64,000 nucleotides of DNA from Chlorogloeopsis sp. ULAP01 (GCF_030381805.1 NZ_JAUDRH010000014.1:195750-259749), one strand, 5' to 3'; numbered from the stretch's first letter, positions 1 to 9,875 are shown. Numbers and translations: made by a program. Notes: generated from the letters alone by a model not told the origin.

Positions 1-922
1 TTGCTGCTACGGTATCATAGCTGCCAACTAATCCGGCTGCTGTACCGCCGTTACTCCCCACGCCTGGATATCTCGCCATATTCTTGAACATCACCACTTC
101 TGGCTCAACGCCTTTCATCAGTTCGGTTCTATCATCCTGTTTAGCAAGTTCCAAAAGATATTCATATTCTGCTTGAGCTTCTGCGTCAGTAGATCGGGCG
201 ATGACAAAAGCTGACATCGCAAACCGTAATGGTTTGGGCTTCATCCGTTCTCGCTTCCTAACATCAGCAATAGTTTCCCGCACCACTTCCAAAGGACGCC
301 CATTCAGGAAAAATACATCTGCTGTTTGCATTGCTAAATTTTTCGCAGCTTCTGACTCTCCGCCCAAATATATACGGGGATGGGGTTGTGCTATCGGACG
401 CGGACGCAAACAAAGGTCGTTGATTTGAAAGTAATTACCTTGAAAGTTAATTCGTTCCCCACTCCACAGCGCCTTGACTACCTCAATCCACTCCTGGGAA
501 TAGCGATAACGCTCATCGTGCGGTAGAAAAGGAATGCCAGATTTTTGTAATTCCGGCATAAACCAAGCACTAACAAGGTTAATTGCAAATCGTCCGCCGC
601 TAATCGCATCAATATTTAATGCCATCTTTGCCAACACTACTGGATGAAATAGCAAAGGCTTAACTGCGGCGATGATTTCAATGGAATCAGTTGCTTCCGC
701 AAGCGCTGCTGCGGTTGTCCAAGTCTCTAGCTGATCTAATTCTTGATTCCTGGGATTGATGATGTGTTCGGCGATGAGAGTGGTAGTAAACCCAGATGCT
801 TCTGCTAGTTGGATCAGTTGCTTTGCCCTTTTGTAACTGGCATCACGGGGTTCATGGGGGTGGTTCATCGCGCCACAATTACCATAAACTGGAATCCAGA
901 TCCCGTAGCGTGGCTGAGACAT
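1..922 (-). CDS. LLM-class flavin-dependent monooxygenase (C-terminus outside the window)
   Basis: Reading the minus strand from the ATG at 922 gives an open frame of about 307 residues that runs off the left edge. The N-terminus (MSQPRYGIWIPVYGN) and internal motifs (SGGRFAINLVSAW, HDERYRYSQEW, HPRIYLGGESEAA, GLVGSYDTVA) are those of the bacterial luciferase-like TIM-barrel family that includes SsuD and SfnG. Such enzymes use FMNH2 and O2 to cleave C-S bonds. The substrate cannot be read from sequence; a sulfone or sulfonate is inferred from the neighbours. It is transcribed away from the next monooxygenase, with a shared-type operator about 90 bp upstream. About 50-60 residues are missing compared with SfnG-like relatives. 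Confidence 0.85.
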   Translation of the reverse strand, partial: MSQPRYGIWIPVYGNCGAMNHPHEPRDASYKRAKQLIQLAEASGFTTTLIAEHIINPRNQELDQLETWTTAAALAEATDSIEIIAAVKPLLFHPVVLAKMALNIDAISGGRFAINLVSAWFMPELQKSGIPFLPHDERYRYSQEWIEVVKALWSGERINFQGNYFQINDLCLRPRPIAQPHPRIYLGGESEAAKNLAMQTADVFFLNGRPLEVVRETIADVRKRERMKPKPLRFAMSAFVIARSTDAEAQAEYEYLLELAKQDDRTELMKGVEPEVVMFKNMARYPGVGSNGGTAAGLVGSYDTVAA

Positions 923-1592
923 ATCTTTATACCCTCTTTGACTAGAGGCTAATATCTTCTGGAAATTAAAGTCGATTGGAGTTTGAACACGCGACTTGCT
1001 TGTCTAGATAAAATACTATTTATTGATAGATTTACCGTAGTATTAATATATAATAATTTCACAAATAGCTAGCAAAAGCAATGGGTCAGCGAAATAAAAT
1101 CTAATAATCTGCTCTTTTATCCACAACATTATGTAGAGATTGCCCAGTGCGATCGCCTTGCAAATTATCTAAAGATAGTTCCAGTATGCGTTCTTTCGCT
1201 CTAGGAGAATGGCCACAACAGTAAGGGTATTTTACAATCCTTAATGTTAGATAAGCTAATAATTAGTATTTCATGATATTGTGATTTACAGTAAATCCAC
1301 CATGAATTTCAGCGTCTAGCAAAAGGTGAATACCTAAGAGGCTGATACCAGTACCTCAAAGCTTTATGGAAAAAGAATTTTATCAATCTGTATCCGAGTA
1401 TTTTTTGGGCGGATGTCGAGGGTTGAAAGTCTAATAAGGTTATCTCAATTAAGTCACTTGCCACAAAGCCATAGGCTTTTGACCAAGATGTAATGCATAA
1501 ATTATGGCTTTACATGAAAAGCCATTAGCCATAAGCAAATCAGCGTACCGACTGTAAGCTTCGCTAACGCACTACGGAAAAGAAAAAAGTAT
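923..1592. other. Divergent intergenic region with one operator
   Basis: This 670-base spacer separates two divergently transcribed monooxygenase genes. It carries one copy of the island operator near its left end. A half-site-like TTTACAGTAA near 1287 lacks a properly spaced partner. The remainder is AT-rich and I see no gene in it. Confidence 0.6.
1014..1039. promoter_or_regulatory. Island operator, copy a
   Basis: The left half is TACTATT, then 12 bases, then TACCGTA. The right half fits the consensus TACNGTA exactly; the left is degenerate. It lies about 92 bp upstream of the minus-strand LLM monooxygenase and about 550 bp upstream of the plus-strand one. Confidence 0.6.
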
Positions 1593-2957
1593 ATGAACAA
1601 AACACGCAAGTTTCGTTTAGGTGCATTCATTCAAGCCACAGGACATCATGTCTGTGCTTGGCTGCACACCGATTCACAAGCAGATGCTGGTCTCAATTTC
1701 GAGCATTACAAAGAAATTACCCAGACTGCCCAACGCGGCTTGTTCGATGCAGTTTTTCTAGCAGATAGCCCAGGAGTTTGGGGCGGCACTCCCGAAAATC
1801 AAATTCGCAATGGTAAGATTGTCCACTTTGAGCCGATTACTCTCTTCAGTGCTTTGTCTTCAGTGACCCAAAATATCGGCTTCATAGCCACTGCTTCGAC
1901 CACCTATGAACAACCCTACAATTTAGCACGTAAGTTTGCCTCTCTGGATCACTTAAGTAAAGGACGAGCAGGATGGAATGTAGTTACCACAGGCAATGAT
2001 AATGCCGCAGCTAATTTCGGACTTGAGCATCACCCAGAACACAGTCAGCGTTATGAACGTGCTGAAGAATTTGTGGAAGTCGTAAAAGGACTATGGGATA
2101 GCTGGGAAGATGATGCTTTTATCCGTGACAGAGAATCTGGTATCTATTTCGATCCCAAGAAACTGCATACACTCAACCACAAGGGCAAACATTTTTCTGT
2201 CAAAGGGCCTTTGAACGTCAGTCGTCCGCCCCAAGGCTATCCAGTGATTGTACAAGCTGGAGCCTCCGAAGCGGGACGGGACTTGGCAGCACGCACTGCC
2301 GAGGTAATCTTCACTGCTAATCAAACCCTAGCTGATGCACAGGAATTCTATGCTGATGTCAAAGGTAGGTTGGCGAGATATGGACGCTCTCCAGACGATC
2401 TAAAAATCATGCCTGGCGCTTTTCCAATTATTGGCCGTACCGAGTCAGAAGCGCAGGAAAAATACGAATTTCTGCAATCGTTGATTCATCCCGATGTCGC
2501 GTGGGGTATTTTGAAAAACTATTACAAAGGTGTAGATCTGTCTAAATACTCTCTAGATGATTTAGCTCCCGAACTACCCAGTGACACCAACACCAACAAG
2601 AGCCGTCTCAAACTAGTTAGGGATTTGGCTACTCGCGAAACCTTGACACTGCGTCAGTTGTATCTTGCTCTAGCTACTGCAAGAGGTCATCGCACCATAA
2701 TTGGTACTCCTGAAAGTATTGCCGATCAATTAGAGGAATGGTTCAACAATGGTGCGGCAGATGGTTTTAATATCATGCCATCTATCTTACCTACAGGATT
2801 GGATGACTTTGTCAATCTAGTCGTTCCCATCCTCCAAAAACGCGGACTCTTTCGTACTGAATACGAGGGTAGTACTTTGCGTGAAAACCTGGGGCTGCGT
2901 CGTCCGGGCAATCGTTTTGCTGCTCAACAAGTGGATGAAAAATTGGTTTTGGCGTAA
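1593..2957 (+). CDS. NtaA/SnaA/DszA-type LLM flavin monooxygenase
   Basis: This 454-residue protein has the length and motifs of the large LLM subgroup that includes nitrilotriacetate monooxygenase A and the sulfone monooxygenase DszA. It starts with RKFRLGAFIQATGHHVCAWLH and has FLADSPGVWGG, the barrel motif GRAGWNVVTTGND, the flavin-site HHPEHSQRYERAEEFVEVV, and a C-terminal GTPESIADQLEEWF/GADGF-type block. Members oxidise with FMNH2 from a separate reductase; ssuE and the nitroreductase in this island are candidate suppliers. The substrate is unknown; a sulfone or sulfur heterocycle is inferred from context. It heads a run of same-strand catabolic genes. Confidence 0.88.
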   Translation: MNKTRKFRLGAFIQATGHHVCAWLHTDSQADAGLNFEHYKEITQTAQRGLFDAVFLADSPGVWGGTPENQIRNGKIVHFEPITLFSALSSVTQNIGFIATASTTYEQPYNLARKFASLDHLSKGRAGWNVVTTGNDNAAANFGLEHHPEHSQRYERAEEFVEVVKGLWDSWEDDAFIRDRESGIYFDPKKLHTLNHKGKHFSVKGPLNVSRPPQGYPVIVQAGASEAGRDLAARTAEVIFTANQTLADAQEFYADVKGRLARYGRSPDDLKIMPGAFPIIGRTESEAQEKYEFLQSLIHPDVAWGILKNYYKGVDLSKYSLDDLAPELPSDTNTNKSRLKLVRDLATRETLTLRQLYLALATARGHRTIIGTPESIADQLEEWFNNGAADGFNIMPSILPTGLDDFVNLVVPILQKRGLFRTEYEGSTLRENLGLRRPGNRFAAQQVDEKLVLA

Positions 2958-3083
2958 ATAAGTTTTTCACAGATGGCTAAACCAAACCTTTTGAAGCGTG
3001 CTTTTTGTAGATCGCCTCCGGTTTAAAGTGTGCTTGATATTCTACATAGCCTCAAAATCTTAGCCAAAAATAAGGAAAGAAAC

Positions 3084-4622
3084 ATGACTGAATATAGCCG
3101 ATTGAAGACTTCGCCCTCTGCCGCAATCAAAGCAACCCTTGATTATCCGGTAATTGACACCGATGTTCACACCAATGATTTTACACCCGCTCTTGAGGAT
3201 TACATCGCTGATTACGGTGGATCGAAACTTGTAGACGAATTACGCAAGGCGGAAAACTCTCGACTCAATTCCAAAGTCAATGGTAAGGACTGGTATCAAC
3301 AAACACCTGAAGAACGACAATACTACCGCACAATTAGATCGCCTTGGTGGGCCAGAGTTACCCGTAATACCTTAGATTTAGCAACTTACACTTTGCCAGA
3401 ATTGTTCTATGAACGTCAGGCAGAACAAGGGTCAGACTATTCAGTATTATTCCCCAATAACGTCCTTGCACCAGCCGGGGCTAGTCCTGAGAATCGCCAA
3501 GCATTGCAACGAGCAGTCAATCACTATCATGCTGACTTGTATCGCAAATATAGCGATCGCCTGACGGTGGTAGCTGGTATCCCCATGACAACCCCGCAAG
3601 AAGCTGTTGAGGAGTTAGAATTTGCTGTAAAAACACTATGTTTAAAAGTAGCAAATATTCCTGGTGGCGTAAAACGGCCAATTAAGGCGATCGCTGATAA
3701 GTATCCAGCAGATCAATTTCCTGAAATCGCCAAATATGCTTCCTATATCGACTTTTACGGATTAGATAGTGAATACGACTACGATCCATTCTGGGCAAAA
3801 GCCGTGGAATTGGGAGTCCCCATTACTACCCACTACGGTAGTCAAGGTTGGACTGGTCGTTCTTCCATCAGTAACTACATGAACAACCATATTGGTCACT
3901 TTGCCGATGGCTCACAAGCATTTGCTAAAGCATTGTTCTTTGGTGGTGTAACTAAACGTTTTCCACAGTTGCGCGTAGCCATGCTCGAAGGTGGTGCAGA
4001 TTGGGGCGCACACACCTACATTCATTTAGTGGATCGTTTTTCCAAGCGCAATCTGGAAGCACTCCAAAACTACAACCCCGATCTCACCAATGCCGATGAA
4101 CTATTTGAGTTGTTTGAGCGCTACGGTGGCGAAATTACTCAAGGGCATTCCCTCAGCAAAGAAGAACTGACTAAGAGTGTGCTGGGTTCTTCCTTCAGCC
4201 GTCATAGCCGTCAACCAGTTGGTAGCGAACTAGAAGATTTTGCAGCAGCAGGTATTAAAACAATTGAGGACATCCGCGATCGCTGGGTAAATAATTTCTT
4301 CTTTGGTTCCGAGTCCGATGACCGCACTATCGCAGCAGCATTCAACGACAAAGCTAATCCCTTGGGTGTGAAAATCAATGCTATCTATTCTTCGGATGTA
4401 GGTCACTGGGATGTACCCGATCTCACAGTTCCTCTCGCGGAAAGTTGGGATCTCGTTAAAGAAGGCGTGATTTCCGAAGCTGACTTCAAGGCCTATGTAT
4501 TTACTAATCCCTACAAATTTTACACTGAAGCTAACCCTAATTTCTTCAAGGGTACGGCGATTGAATCCAAGGTAAGTAACCTCGAATCCCCACAAGTAGA
4601 TAAAAGCTTAGTGGGAGTGTAA
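3084..4622 (+). CDS. Amidohydrolase-family (ACMSD-like) metal hydrolase or decarboxylase
   Basis: The N-terminal VIDTDVHTN is the D-x-H metal-binding strand of the amidohydrolase_2 family. Later motifs fit the same barrel: VPITTHYGSQGW (metal His), FPQLRVAMLEGGADW, and a C-terminal IYSSDVGHWDVPD with the catalytic Asp region. Family members hydrolyse amides or lactones or decarboxylate aromatic acids. I chose the ATG at 3084 because AAGGAAAG sits just before it and the preceding 18 codons look unlike protein. At 512 residues it is longer than the usual 300-400, with extra helical sequence around residues 60-120. It may process the carbon product released by the upstream monooxygenase. Confidence 0.82.
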   Translation: MTEYSRLKTSPSAAIKATLDYPVIDTDVHTNDFTPALEDYIADYGGSKLVDELRKAENSRLNSKVNGKDWYQQTPEERQYYRTIRSPWWARVTRNTLDLATYTLPELFYERQAEQGSDYSVLFPNNVLAPAGASPENRQALQRAVNHYHADLYRKYSDRLTVVAGIPMTTPQEAVEELEFAVKTLCLKVANIPGGVKRPIKAIADKYPADQFPEIAKYASYIDFYGLDSEYDYDPFWAKAVELGVPITTHYGSQGWTGRSSISNYMNNHIGHFADGSQAFAKALFFGGVTKRFPQLRVAMLEGGADWGAHTYIHLVDRFSKRNLEALQNYNPDLTNADELFELFERYGGEITQGHSLSKEELTKSVLGSSFSRHSRQPVGSELEDFAAAGIKTIEDIRDRWVNNFFFGSESDDRTIAAAFNDKANPLGVKINAIYSSDVGHWDVPDLTVPLAESWDLVKEGVISEADFKAYVFTNPYKFYTEANPNFFKGTAIESKVSNLESPQVDKSLVGV

Positions 4623-4727
4623 GACTTTGTTGGATATTAGGCGTGGGGTATGGGGCATAGTTCACAATTCTCTTTGTCTTCCTCATCCCCTTCCTTTCTA
4701 GTCCTCAATCCAAAACGGGAAATCGAT

Positions 4728-6161
4728 ATGACAACAACTGACCCCGATTTCGGCGCTCGTGAGGCACTACGCCTAATTGGTCCCGATCCGGAAAACTGGG
4801 TGAGCGATCGCCCAGGCATCGACCACAATGTCACGATCGTAGGTGGTAGCGGCAGCGGTAGTACCTTTGCATTTGCGCTACAGCGTGCCGGGATCGGCCG
4901 CGTGACAGTGATTGACGCAGCCGAGGACGAAGCTCATGCAGGCGTGTGGCTGACACGAGCGCGGATGAAAAAGCTCCGCACACCGAAGAACCTGCCCGGC
5001 CCGGAATTAGGCATCCCAGAATTGTCTTTTCAAGCATGGTACGAAGTGCGGCACGGTGCTGAGGCTTACGCAGCAATCGACCGGATTCCCCGATTGCTGT
5101 GGGCTGAGTACCTTAGCTGGTATCGGCAGTTTCTCGGCATTCCAGTTCGTTACCAGACGGAGTTGGTGCGGATTGAGCCAGCTGAAGGGTTCTTTCGTCT
5201 ACACCTTGAGGTAAATGGTATTCCGCAGGTGGAGACTACACGTAAGATTATTTTCGCTAACGGTGTCGCTGGTACAGGTGGCCCATACATACCACCAGTA
5301 CTAGCTGACTTACCACGCACGCTGTATGCACATACTGCTGATGCCATCGATTTTGATGCATTGCGCGGTAAAAATGTGGCGGTGATAGGTGCGGCAGCCT
5401 CAGCTTTCGATGCAGCAGGGGTAGCCCTGGAATCGGGAGCGAAGACAGTACACCTGTTCACACGGCGTTCAGCGATCGCATCTTTGCCAGTGATTCGGGT
5501 GCGGGGTTATCCTGGTGTTTACTACAACTATCCACAACTGCCTGATGCCGCTCGCTGGTTCCAGGCTTGGCGCTTTCGCCAAGTAGGCTCCACGCCACCA
5601 CCCGACGCAATTGAGCGAGCGATCGCCTTCCCCAATTTCCACTTGCACCTGTCTGCACCTTGGAAATCGGCACAGGAAAAGGGAGGGCGTATTGTTGCCC
5701 AGGTGAACGATGATGTTTTCGAGTTTGATTTTGCGATCGCAGGTACTGGCTACTTCGTCGATCCAACAAAGCGCCCCGAACTAGCCGACTTTGCCCAGCA
5801 CATTGCCCTGTGGCGCGATCGCTACGAGCCACCAGCAGATCAACGCGACGACGATCTAGGAACGCACCCTTACCTCGGCAACGCGCACGAATACCTAGAG
5901 AAAGTACCCGGTACTGCGCTCTACCTGAAAGACATTCACGTATTTAACCCTGCTGGTTTTGTCAGTTTCGGACTGCCAATTGGTGACGTACCCAGCATTC
6001 GCCGCGACGTGCCGATCATAGTATCTCGCATCAGCCACGACTTATTCTTCGCAGACTGGGAGCAGCACGAAGCACGCATCACCAGCGAGAACATTGCGCC
6101 CGACTTCGAGGACTCACTGTACGCAGCCGCAGTGTGGAAGCAGAAAGTACCAGTTGGTTAA
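4728..6161 (+). CDS. FAD/NAD(P)-binding flavoprotein monooxygenase-like
   Basis: Two dinucleotide-binding folds are visible. VTIVGGSGSGSTFAFALQRAG near residue 35 is the FAD site, and VAVIGAAASAFDAAGVALESG near residue 212 is an NAD(P)H site. The layout resembles class B flavin monooxygenases (FMO, BVMO and N-hydroxylating groups). The first fold reads GGSGSG and the second GAAASA, so the usual GxGxxG is relaxed in the second. The start ATG at 4728 gives MTTTDPDFGAREALRLIG; an upstream in-frame ATG would add a Ser-rich stretch derived from repeat-like DNA. The reaction is unknown; oxygenation of a sulfur or carbonyl group is plausible. GC is slightly higher than in the neighbours, which hints at separate acquisition. 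Confidence 0.75.
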   Translation: MTTTDPDFGAREALRLIGPDPENWVSDRPGIDHNVTIVGGSGSGSTFAFALQRAGIGRVTVIDAAEDEAHAGVWLTRARMKKLRTPKNLPGPELGIPELSFQAWYEVRHGAEAYAAIDRIPRLLWAEYLSWYRQFLGIPVRYQTELVRIEPAEGFFRLHLEVNGIPQVETTRKIIFANGVAGTGGPYIPPVLADLPRTLYAHTADAIDFDALRGKNVAVIGAAASAFDAAGVALESGAKTVHLFTRRSAIASLPVIRVRGYPGVYYNYPQLPDAARWFQAWRFRQVGSTPPPDAIERAIAFPNFHLHLSAPWKSAQEKGGRIVAQVNDDVFEFDFAIAGTGYFVDPTKRPELADFAQHIALWRDRYEPPADQRDDDLGTHPYLGNAHEYLEKVPGTALYLKDIHVFNPAGFVSFGLPIGDVPSIRRDVPIIVSRISHDLFFADWEQHEARITSENIAPDFEDSLYAAAVWKQKVPVG

Positions 6162-6240
6162 GACGTTTGCCGTACATGGGGATTAGAAATGATCCAATCC
6201 CCGCTTCCTAAATCAAACACACACTTGAGGAATTATCGCT

Positions 6241-6891
6241 ATGTCTATCGAACGCCGCTCTAGTTTATTCCCTTATTTATTATCCCGCGTCTCTGAAGAT
6301 ACCAAAAAACCCGCACCCCTCGTGTTGTTTTTGCATGGGGCCCGCGATCGTGGTAATGATTTAAATGTGCTGCTAAAATGGGGTCTACCTCGTTTTGTGA
6401 ATGAATCAAGTTCCTTACCTTATTTCTTTGCAGCGCCCCAACTTCCTGAAGGACAAACTTGGGTAGAACGTGAAGCAGATGTGATTGCTTTGTTGGATAA
6501 TCTGATCGTTTCTCAATCCATTGATCCTGCCCGTGTCATCTTATCAGGATTCAGTTTAGGTACAGCTGGGGCTTGGCACATTGCTGCTTCTAATCCTGGG
6601 CGCTTCGCTGGTTTGGTAGCGGTGTCTGGTCGCGTACCAACCTCGTTAGAAGAACCCCAATTAGCTGCACTTAAGGAAATTCCCATTCAGATATTCCAAG
6701 GAGCAAAAGACGAAAAACTGGCTATTGAAGATACACAGCAGATTGTCGATACTTTGCGAGCAGCCGGTGGTACAACAGATTTTACTGTATTACCTGAAGG
6801 GGATCATTTTATTGCCGATGAAGTTTACACCGATCCGAAATTGCAACAATGGCTGATTTCACAAAGCCGTCGCACTTCTGTAGCTGTCTGA
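6241..6891 (+). CDS. Alpha/beta hydrolase (phospholipase/carboxylesterase or dienelactone hydrolase type)
   Basis: The 216-residue product has LVLFLHGARDRG (oxyanion-hole strand), the nucleophile elbow GFSLGTAGAW with Ser, IFQGAKDEKL (acidic residue) and EGDHFI (His). The triad is therefore complete. There is no signal peptide, so it should be cytoplasmic. GAGG lies about 10 bases before the ATG. It probably hydrolyses an ester or lactone intermediate made by the oxygenases upstream. The exact substrate cannot be assigned. Confidence 0.85.
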   Translation: MSIERRSSLFPYLLSRVSEDTKKPAPLVLFLHGARDRGNDLNVLLKWGLPRFVNESSSLPYFFAAPQLPEGQTWVEREADVIALLDNLIVSQSIDPARVILSGFSLGTAGAWHIAASNPGRFAGLVAVSGRVPTSLEEPQLAALKEIPIQIFQGAKDEKLAIEDTQQIVDTLRAAGGTTDFTVLPEGDHFIADEVYTDPKLQQWLISQSRRTSVAV

Positions 6892-6897
6892 AGCATT

Positions 6898-7572
6898 ATG
6901 TCTTACGCACCATCCGATCACTGGAACGAATTCTTCTCTAAATGTAAGGATGCTGGCACTGATTTAGATTGGGGAACTCAATGGACGAAGTTTCACCTTC
7001 CGTTTCTCAAGTCCGCCAACATTAAAACTATGCTTGACCTTGGTTGTGGGACAGGAAACGACGTTTTACGTCTTGTACAACAAGGTTTTACAGTAATTGG
7101 TCTAGATTTTTCAGATGAGGCAGTGCGACAAGCACGCGAGAAAGCAGAAAAGCTAGGACTAAACACACAGTTTGTAGTAGCGGACATGGCAAAAGGTTTG
7201 CCTTTTGATAGTGCAATTTTTGATGCTGTGATGTCCAATGTTGCTATCCATATGTTTTCAGATCAGATCACACGCGAGTTGTTCAAAGAAATTCGCCGAA
7301 TAATACGCCCTAAAGGATTGTTTGTTTTCCATATTAATTCTATAGAAGATGCTTTGGTTCGAGCAGAACGCCACCCACCCTTGCGCGAAATAGAGCCAAA
7401 TTACTTTCTAGAACGTCATGAACAAACTATGCATTTTTTCTCTCAAGAATATTTGCTAGACCTGTTATCTGGCTGGAAAGATATAGAACTAAAACATTAC
7501 GAAATATTGGATAGGCAAACAGGCAAGCTGTTTAAACGAGTTTGGTGGGGTAAGGCAGTACAGCCTGACTGA
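6898..7572 (+). CDS. Class I SAM-dependent methyltransferase
   Basis: Motif I, MLDLGCGTGNDVLRL near residue 41, and the acidic GLDFSDEAVRQA after it define a class I methyltransferase fold. VVADMAKGLPFDSAIFDAVMSN gives the later motifs. The gene begins only 6 bases after the preceding stop and is probably co-transcribed. The acceptor is unknown. A role in methylating a thiol or metabolite of the sulfur pathway is only inference. Confidence 0.85.
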   Translation: MSYAPSDHWNEFFSKCKDAGTDLDWGTQWTKFHLPFLKSANIKTMLDLGCGTGNDVLRLVQQGFTVIGLDFSDEAVRQAREKAEKLGLNTQFVVADMAKGLPFDSAIFDAVMSNVAIHMFSDQITRELFKEIRRIIRPKGLFVFHINSIEDALVRAERHPPLREIEPNYFLERHEQTMHFFSQEYLLDLLSGWKDIELKHYEILDRQTGKLFKRVWWGKAVQPD

Positions 7573-7675
7573 AGATGCAGGAGAGCAGGAGGAAAGATGA
7601 GTCAATTCCTCTGCCTTCATAATTTCAGATACCATTATTTACGGCTGTATGGTTCATTTTAGTTAAGTTACCACG

Positions 7676-8317
7676 ATGATTGAAATTGACAGCTACACAA
7701 TCTATCACTCACCTAATGCGTATATTGGCATCACATTGTTAAATCGCGCTTTATTTGGGACACCCGTTATAGTTCAGCGTCGCCCAATTTGTATTCCCAA
7801 AAAACGGGGAATCATGGTTGCAGACCTATTAGGCAGTAAAGAATCTTTTGTTAAAGGATCTTATCATCGAGAAGATTGCATCCGTTGGGCAGAGAAATTT
7901 AGGATAGAACTCAACTTAATCACTCGCGATCTCTTTCAAGAGCGTGCCAAGAGATGGATTGCATCGCCATTGAATCGTGAAGAACTACCAGCCCACGCTT
8001 ATTATGCAGCACTTGGATCTGGGAAAGAATCATTGTTAGACCAAGCTCTCTTTCGTGCCGCTTGGGTAGATTGCATGGATGTAAATGAGGAGGAAGTTAT
8101 TAAACACTGTATATCTTCCTCTGGCTTGGATTGTGAGAATATCTTAAACCGCGCTTTCACTATGGAAATTACTCAAATGTTGAATCATTCAATGAATTTG
8201 TTTAGCAAGGCAGGCTGTCCGGGTATACCTACTTGGGTAATAGAAGGTGAGCGTTTCTGGGGTAAAGATCGTGTTGATTGGTTGGTGGAAAAGGTGTGCT
8301 CAAGACTCCCAATATAA
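7676..8317 (+). CDS. DsbA-fold protein of the 2-hydroxychromene-2-carboxylate isomerase / GST-kappa group
   Basis: The C-terminal GCPGIPTWVIEGERFWGKDRVDWL matches the cis-Pro and C-terminal signature of HCCA isomerase/DsbA-family oxidoreductases. The N-terminal IDSYTIYHSPNAYIG is the thioredoxin-fold strand with Ser/Asn in place of CxxC, as in HCCA isomerases. These enzymes isomerise aromatic-ring cleavage intermediates with glutathione or act as glutathione transferases. With the amidohydrolase and hydrolase upstream it suggests processing of an aromatic sulfonate skeleton. That link is inference. Confidence 0.75.
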   Translation: MIEIDSYTIYHSPNAYIGITLLNRALFGTPVIVQRRPICIPKKRGIMVADLLGSKESFVKGSYHREDCIRWAEKFRIELNLITRDLFQERAKRWIASPLNREELPAHAYYAALGSGKESLLDQALFRAAWVDCMDVNEEEVIKHCISSSGLDCENILNRAFTMEITQMLNHSMNLFSKAGCPGIPTWVIEGERFWGKDRVDWLVEKVCSRLPI

Positions 8318-8372
8318 ATTTTTAGATGGCTATATTCTCCTGGAAAATCAATCTAACAATTTCTAAAAATCT

Positions 8373-9371
8373 ATGACGTTACCAACAACTAAACTCGGTA
8401 AAACTGGATTGACTGTTTCGCGCCTTGTTCTTGGCACCATGACCTTTGGATTGCAGACAGACGAAGAAACTTCCAGGGTAATTCTCGACACCGCCGCCGA
8501 TGCTGGTATTAACTTTCTGGATACAGCTGATGTTTATCCCTTGGGGGGTGGATTAGCTACGGCAGGAAGTACCGAAGAAATCATTGGACGCTGGCTCAAA
8601 GGTTAACGCGAACATTTTATCCTGGCTACCAAAGCTGTAGGCAAAGTTGGCCCTGCACCTTGGGATCAAGGTGCTTCACGCAAACATATTTTGGATGCGA
8701 TCGATGCTTCCTTAAGACGCTTAGGAACCGATTATGTTGATCTGTATCAATTGCACTCTGATGATGCCTCAACTCCCCTTGATGAGACTTTAGAAGCCCT
8801 GGACACGGTGGTTCGCTCTGGTAAAGCACGTTATATTGGTGTTTCTAATTTCTTAGCTTACCGACTTAGCCGCGCTTTAGGTCGTGCCGATGTTCGCAAT
8901 TTCACTCATTTTGTCTCGATTCAGCCACGCTACAATTTGTTATTCCGCGAAATTGAGCGAGAACTTTTACCCCTAGCGCAAGAAGAAGGACTGGGTGTAA
9001 TTCCCTACAATCCGTTGGCAGGAGGTTTACTGACTGGTAAACACAATTTTGCTCAAGGGCCTACTGACGGAACTCGTTTTACCTTGGGTGCAGCTGCTGA
9101 ACGTTATCAAGAACGTTATTGGCATGATCGCGAGTTTAATACTGTTGAGGAGTTACGCACAGTTGCAGATTTGGCAGGATTGTCACTCACTACCTTAGCA
9201 GTAGCTTGGGTGCTGGCTAATCCAATTATCACTGCTCCGATTATTGGCGCGAGTCGTCCAGAACAACTTGCTGACACTCTTAAAGCAGTGGAAGTAAAAC
9301 TTGATGACAATTTGAAACAAAAGCTAGATGATATCACCGTTGAATATCGTAAGGGAGATGCTGTGCGCTAA
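8373..9371 (+). pseudogene. Aldo/keto reductase interrupted by one in-frame stop codon
   Basis: Two open segments in the same frame make one complete aldo/keto reductase of about 332 codons. The first segment ends at TAA (8604-8606) after EEIIGRWLKG and the frame continues as REHFILATKAVGK. Catalytic Asp and Tyr (DTADVYP), Lys (ATK) and His (YQLH) are all present, as is the C-terminal NADP motif GASRPEQLADTL. The TAA replaces what is usually a Lys or Gln codon. One point mutation therefore inactivated an otherwise intact gene, or this is a sequencing error. The inactivation looks recent because nothing else has decayed. Confidence 0.88.
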
Positions 9372-9875
9372 GATTGCTAACCCAGCAATTTTATAGAGCG
9401 ATATGCTAAAAATTAGCCAAGCAAAATTGCATGATGCTGAAAATGAATGTCATTCTAATGCGTCGGCTGCCAACCGCACAACAAGCCTATCGTAAATTGA
9501 TCGCGGCACAGTACGACTGATGCAACGATCAATGAATTCAATGAGATTCCTTCTATCCTGAAGCAGTTCAAAGAAAATCATTGAACACTTTTTGCTGTCA
9601 TTCGTAAGATGAATCGTAATAATCTATTGATAATGATTTTTATTAATCATACTGACATCAACCTAACTCATAGCATCTGAAATATCACAGATTCGGTGGA
9701 TGATAGAGCGTGGCAATATTATTGATGTCATTGTTGGTATTGCCAATGCAATGGACAATCAAGATTGGCAGAAACTCCGAAAATATTTAGCAGACAAAAT
9801 TTATATTGACTACTCGTGCGACTCATGACTATTTGGTTTTTAGCAAGGGAACAGCACCATTAGGGAGAAGCTGAA
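9372..9875. other. Spacer with decayed coding remnants
   Basis: About 500 bases between the broken aldo/keto reductase and the ABC exporter. It contains a SnoaL-like remnant, listed separately. A 25-codon stretch near 9440 (MRRLPTAQQAYRKLIA) may be another fragment, but I cannot assign it. Confidence 0.5.
9700..9828 (+). pseudogene. SnoaL/NTF2-like domain remnant
   Basis: A 42-codon frame reads GIANAMDNQDWQKLRKYLAD followed by KIYIDYS. This matches the N-terminal helix and first strand of SnoaL-like (nuclear transport factor 2 fold) small proteins, which are normally 120-150 residues. The rest of the domain is missing, so it is a fragment. A possible continuation, THDYLVFSKG, is in another frame. 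Confidence 0.5.

Noticed and set aside
1287..1293. TACAGTA half-site in the left intergenic region
   Set aside because: No second half lies 12 bases away; a TATTTCA at 13 bases does not fit.
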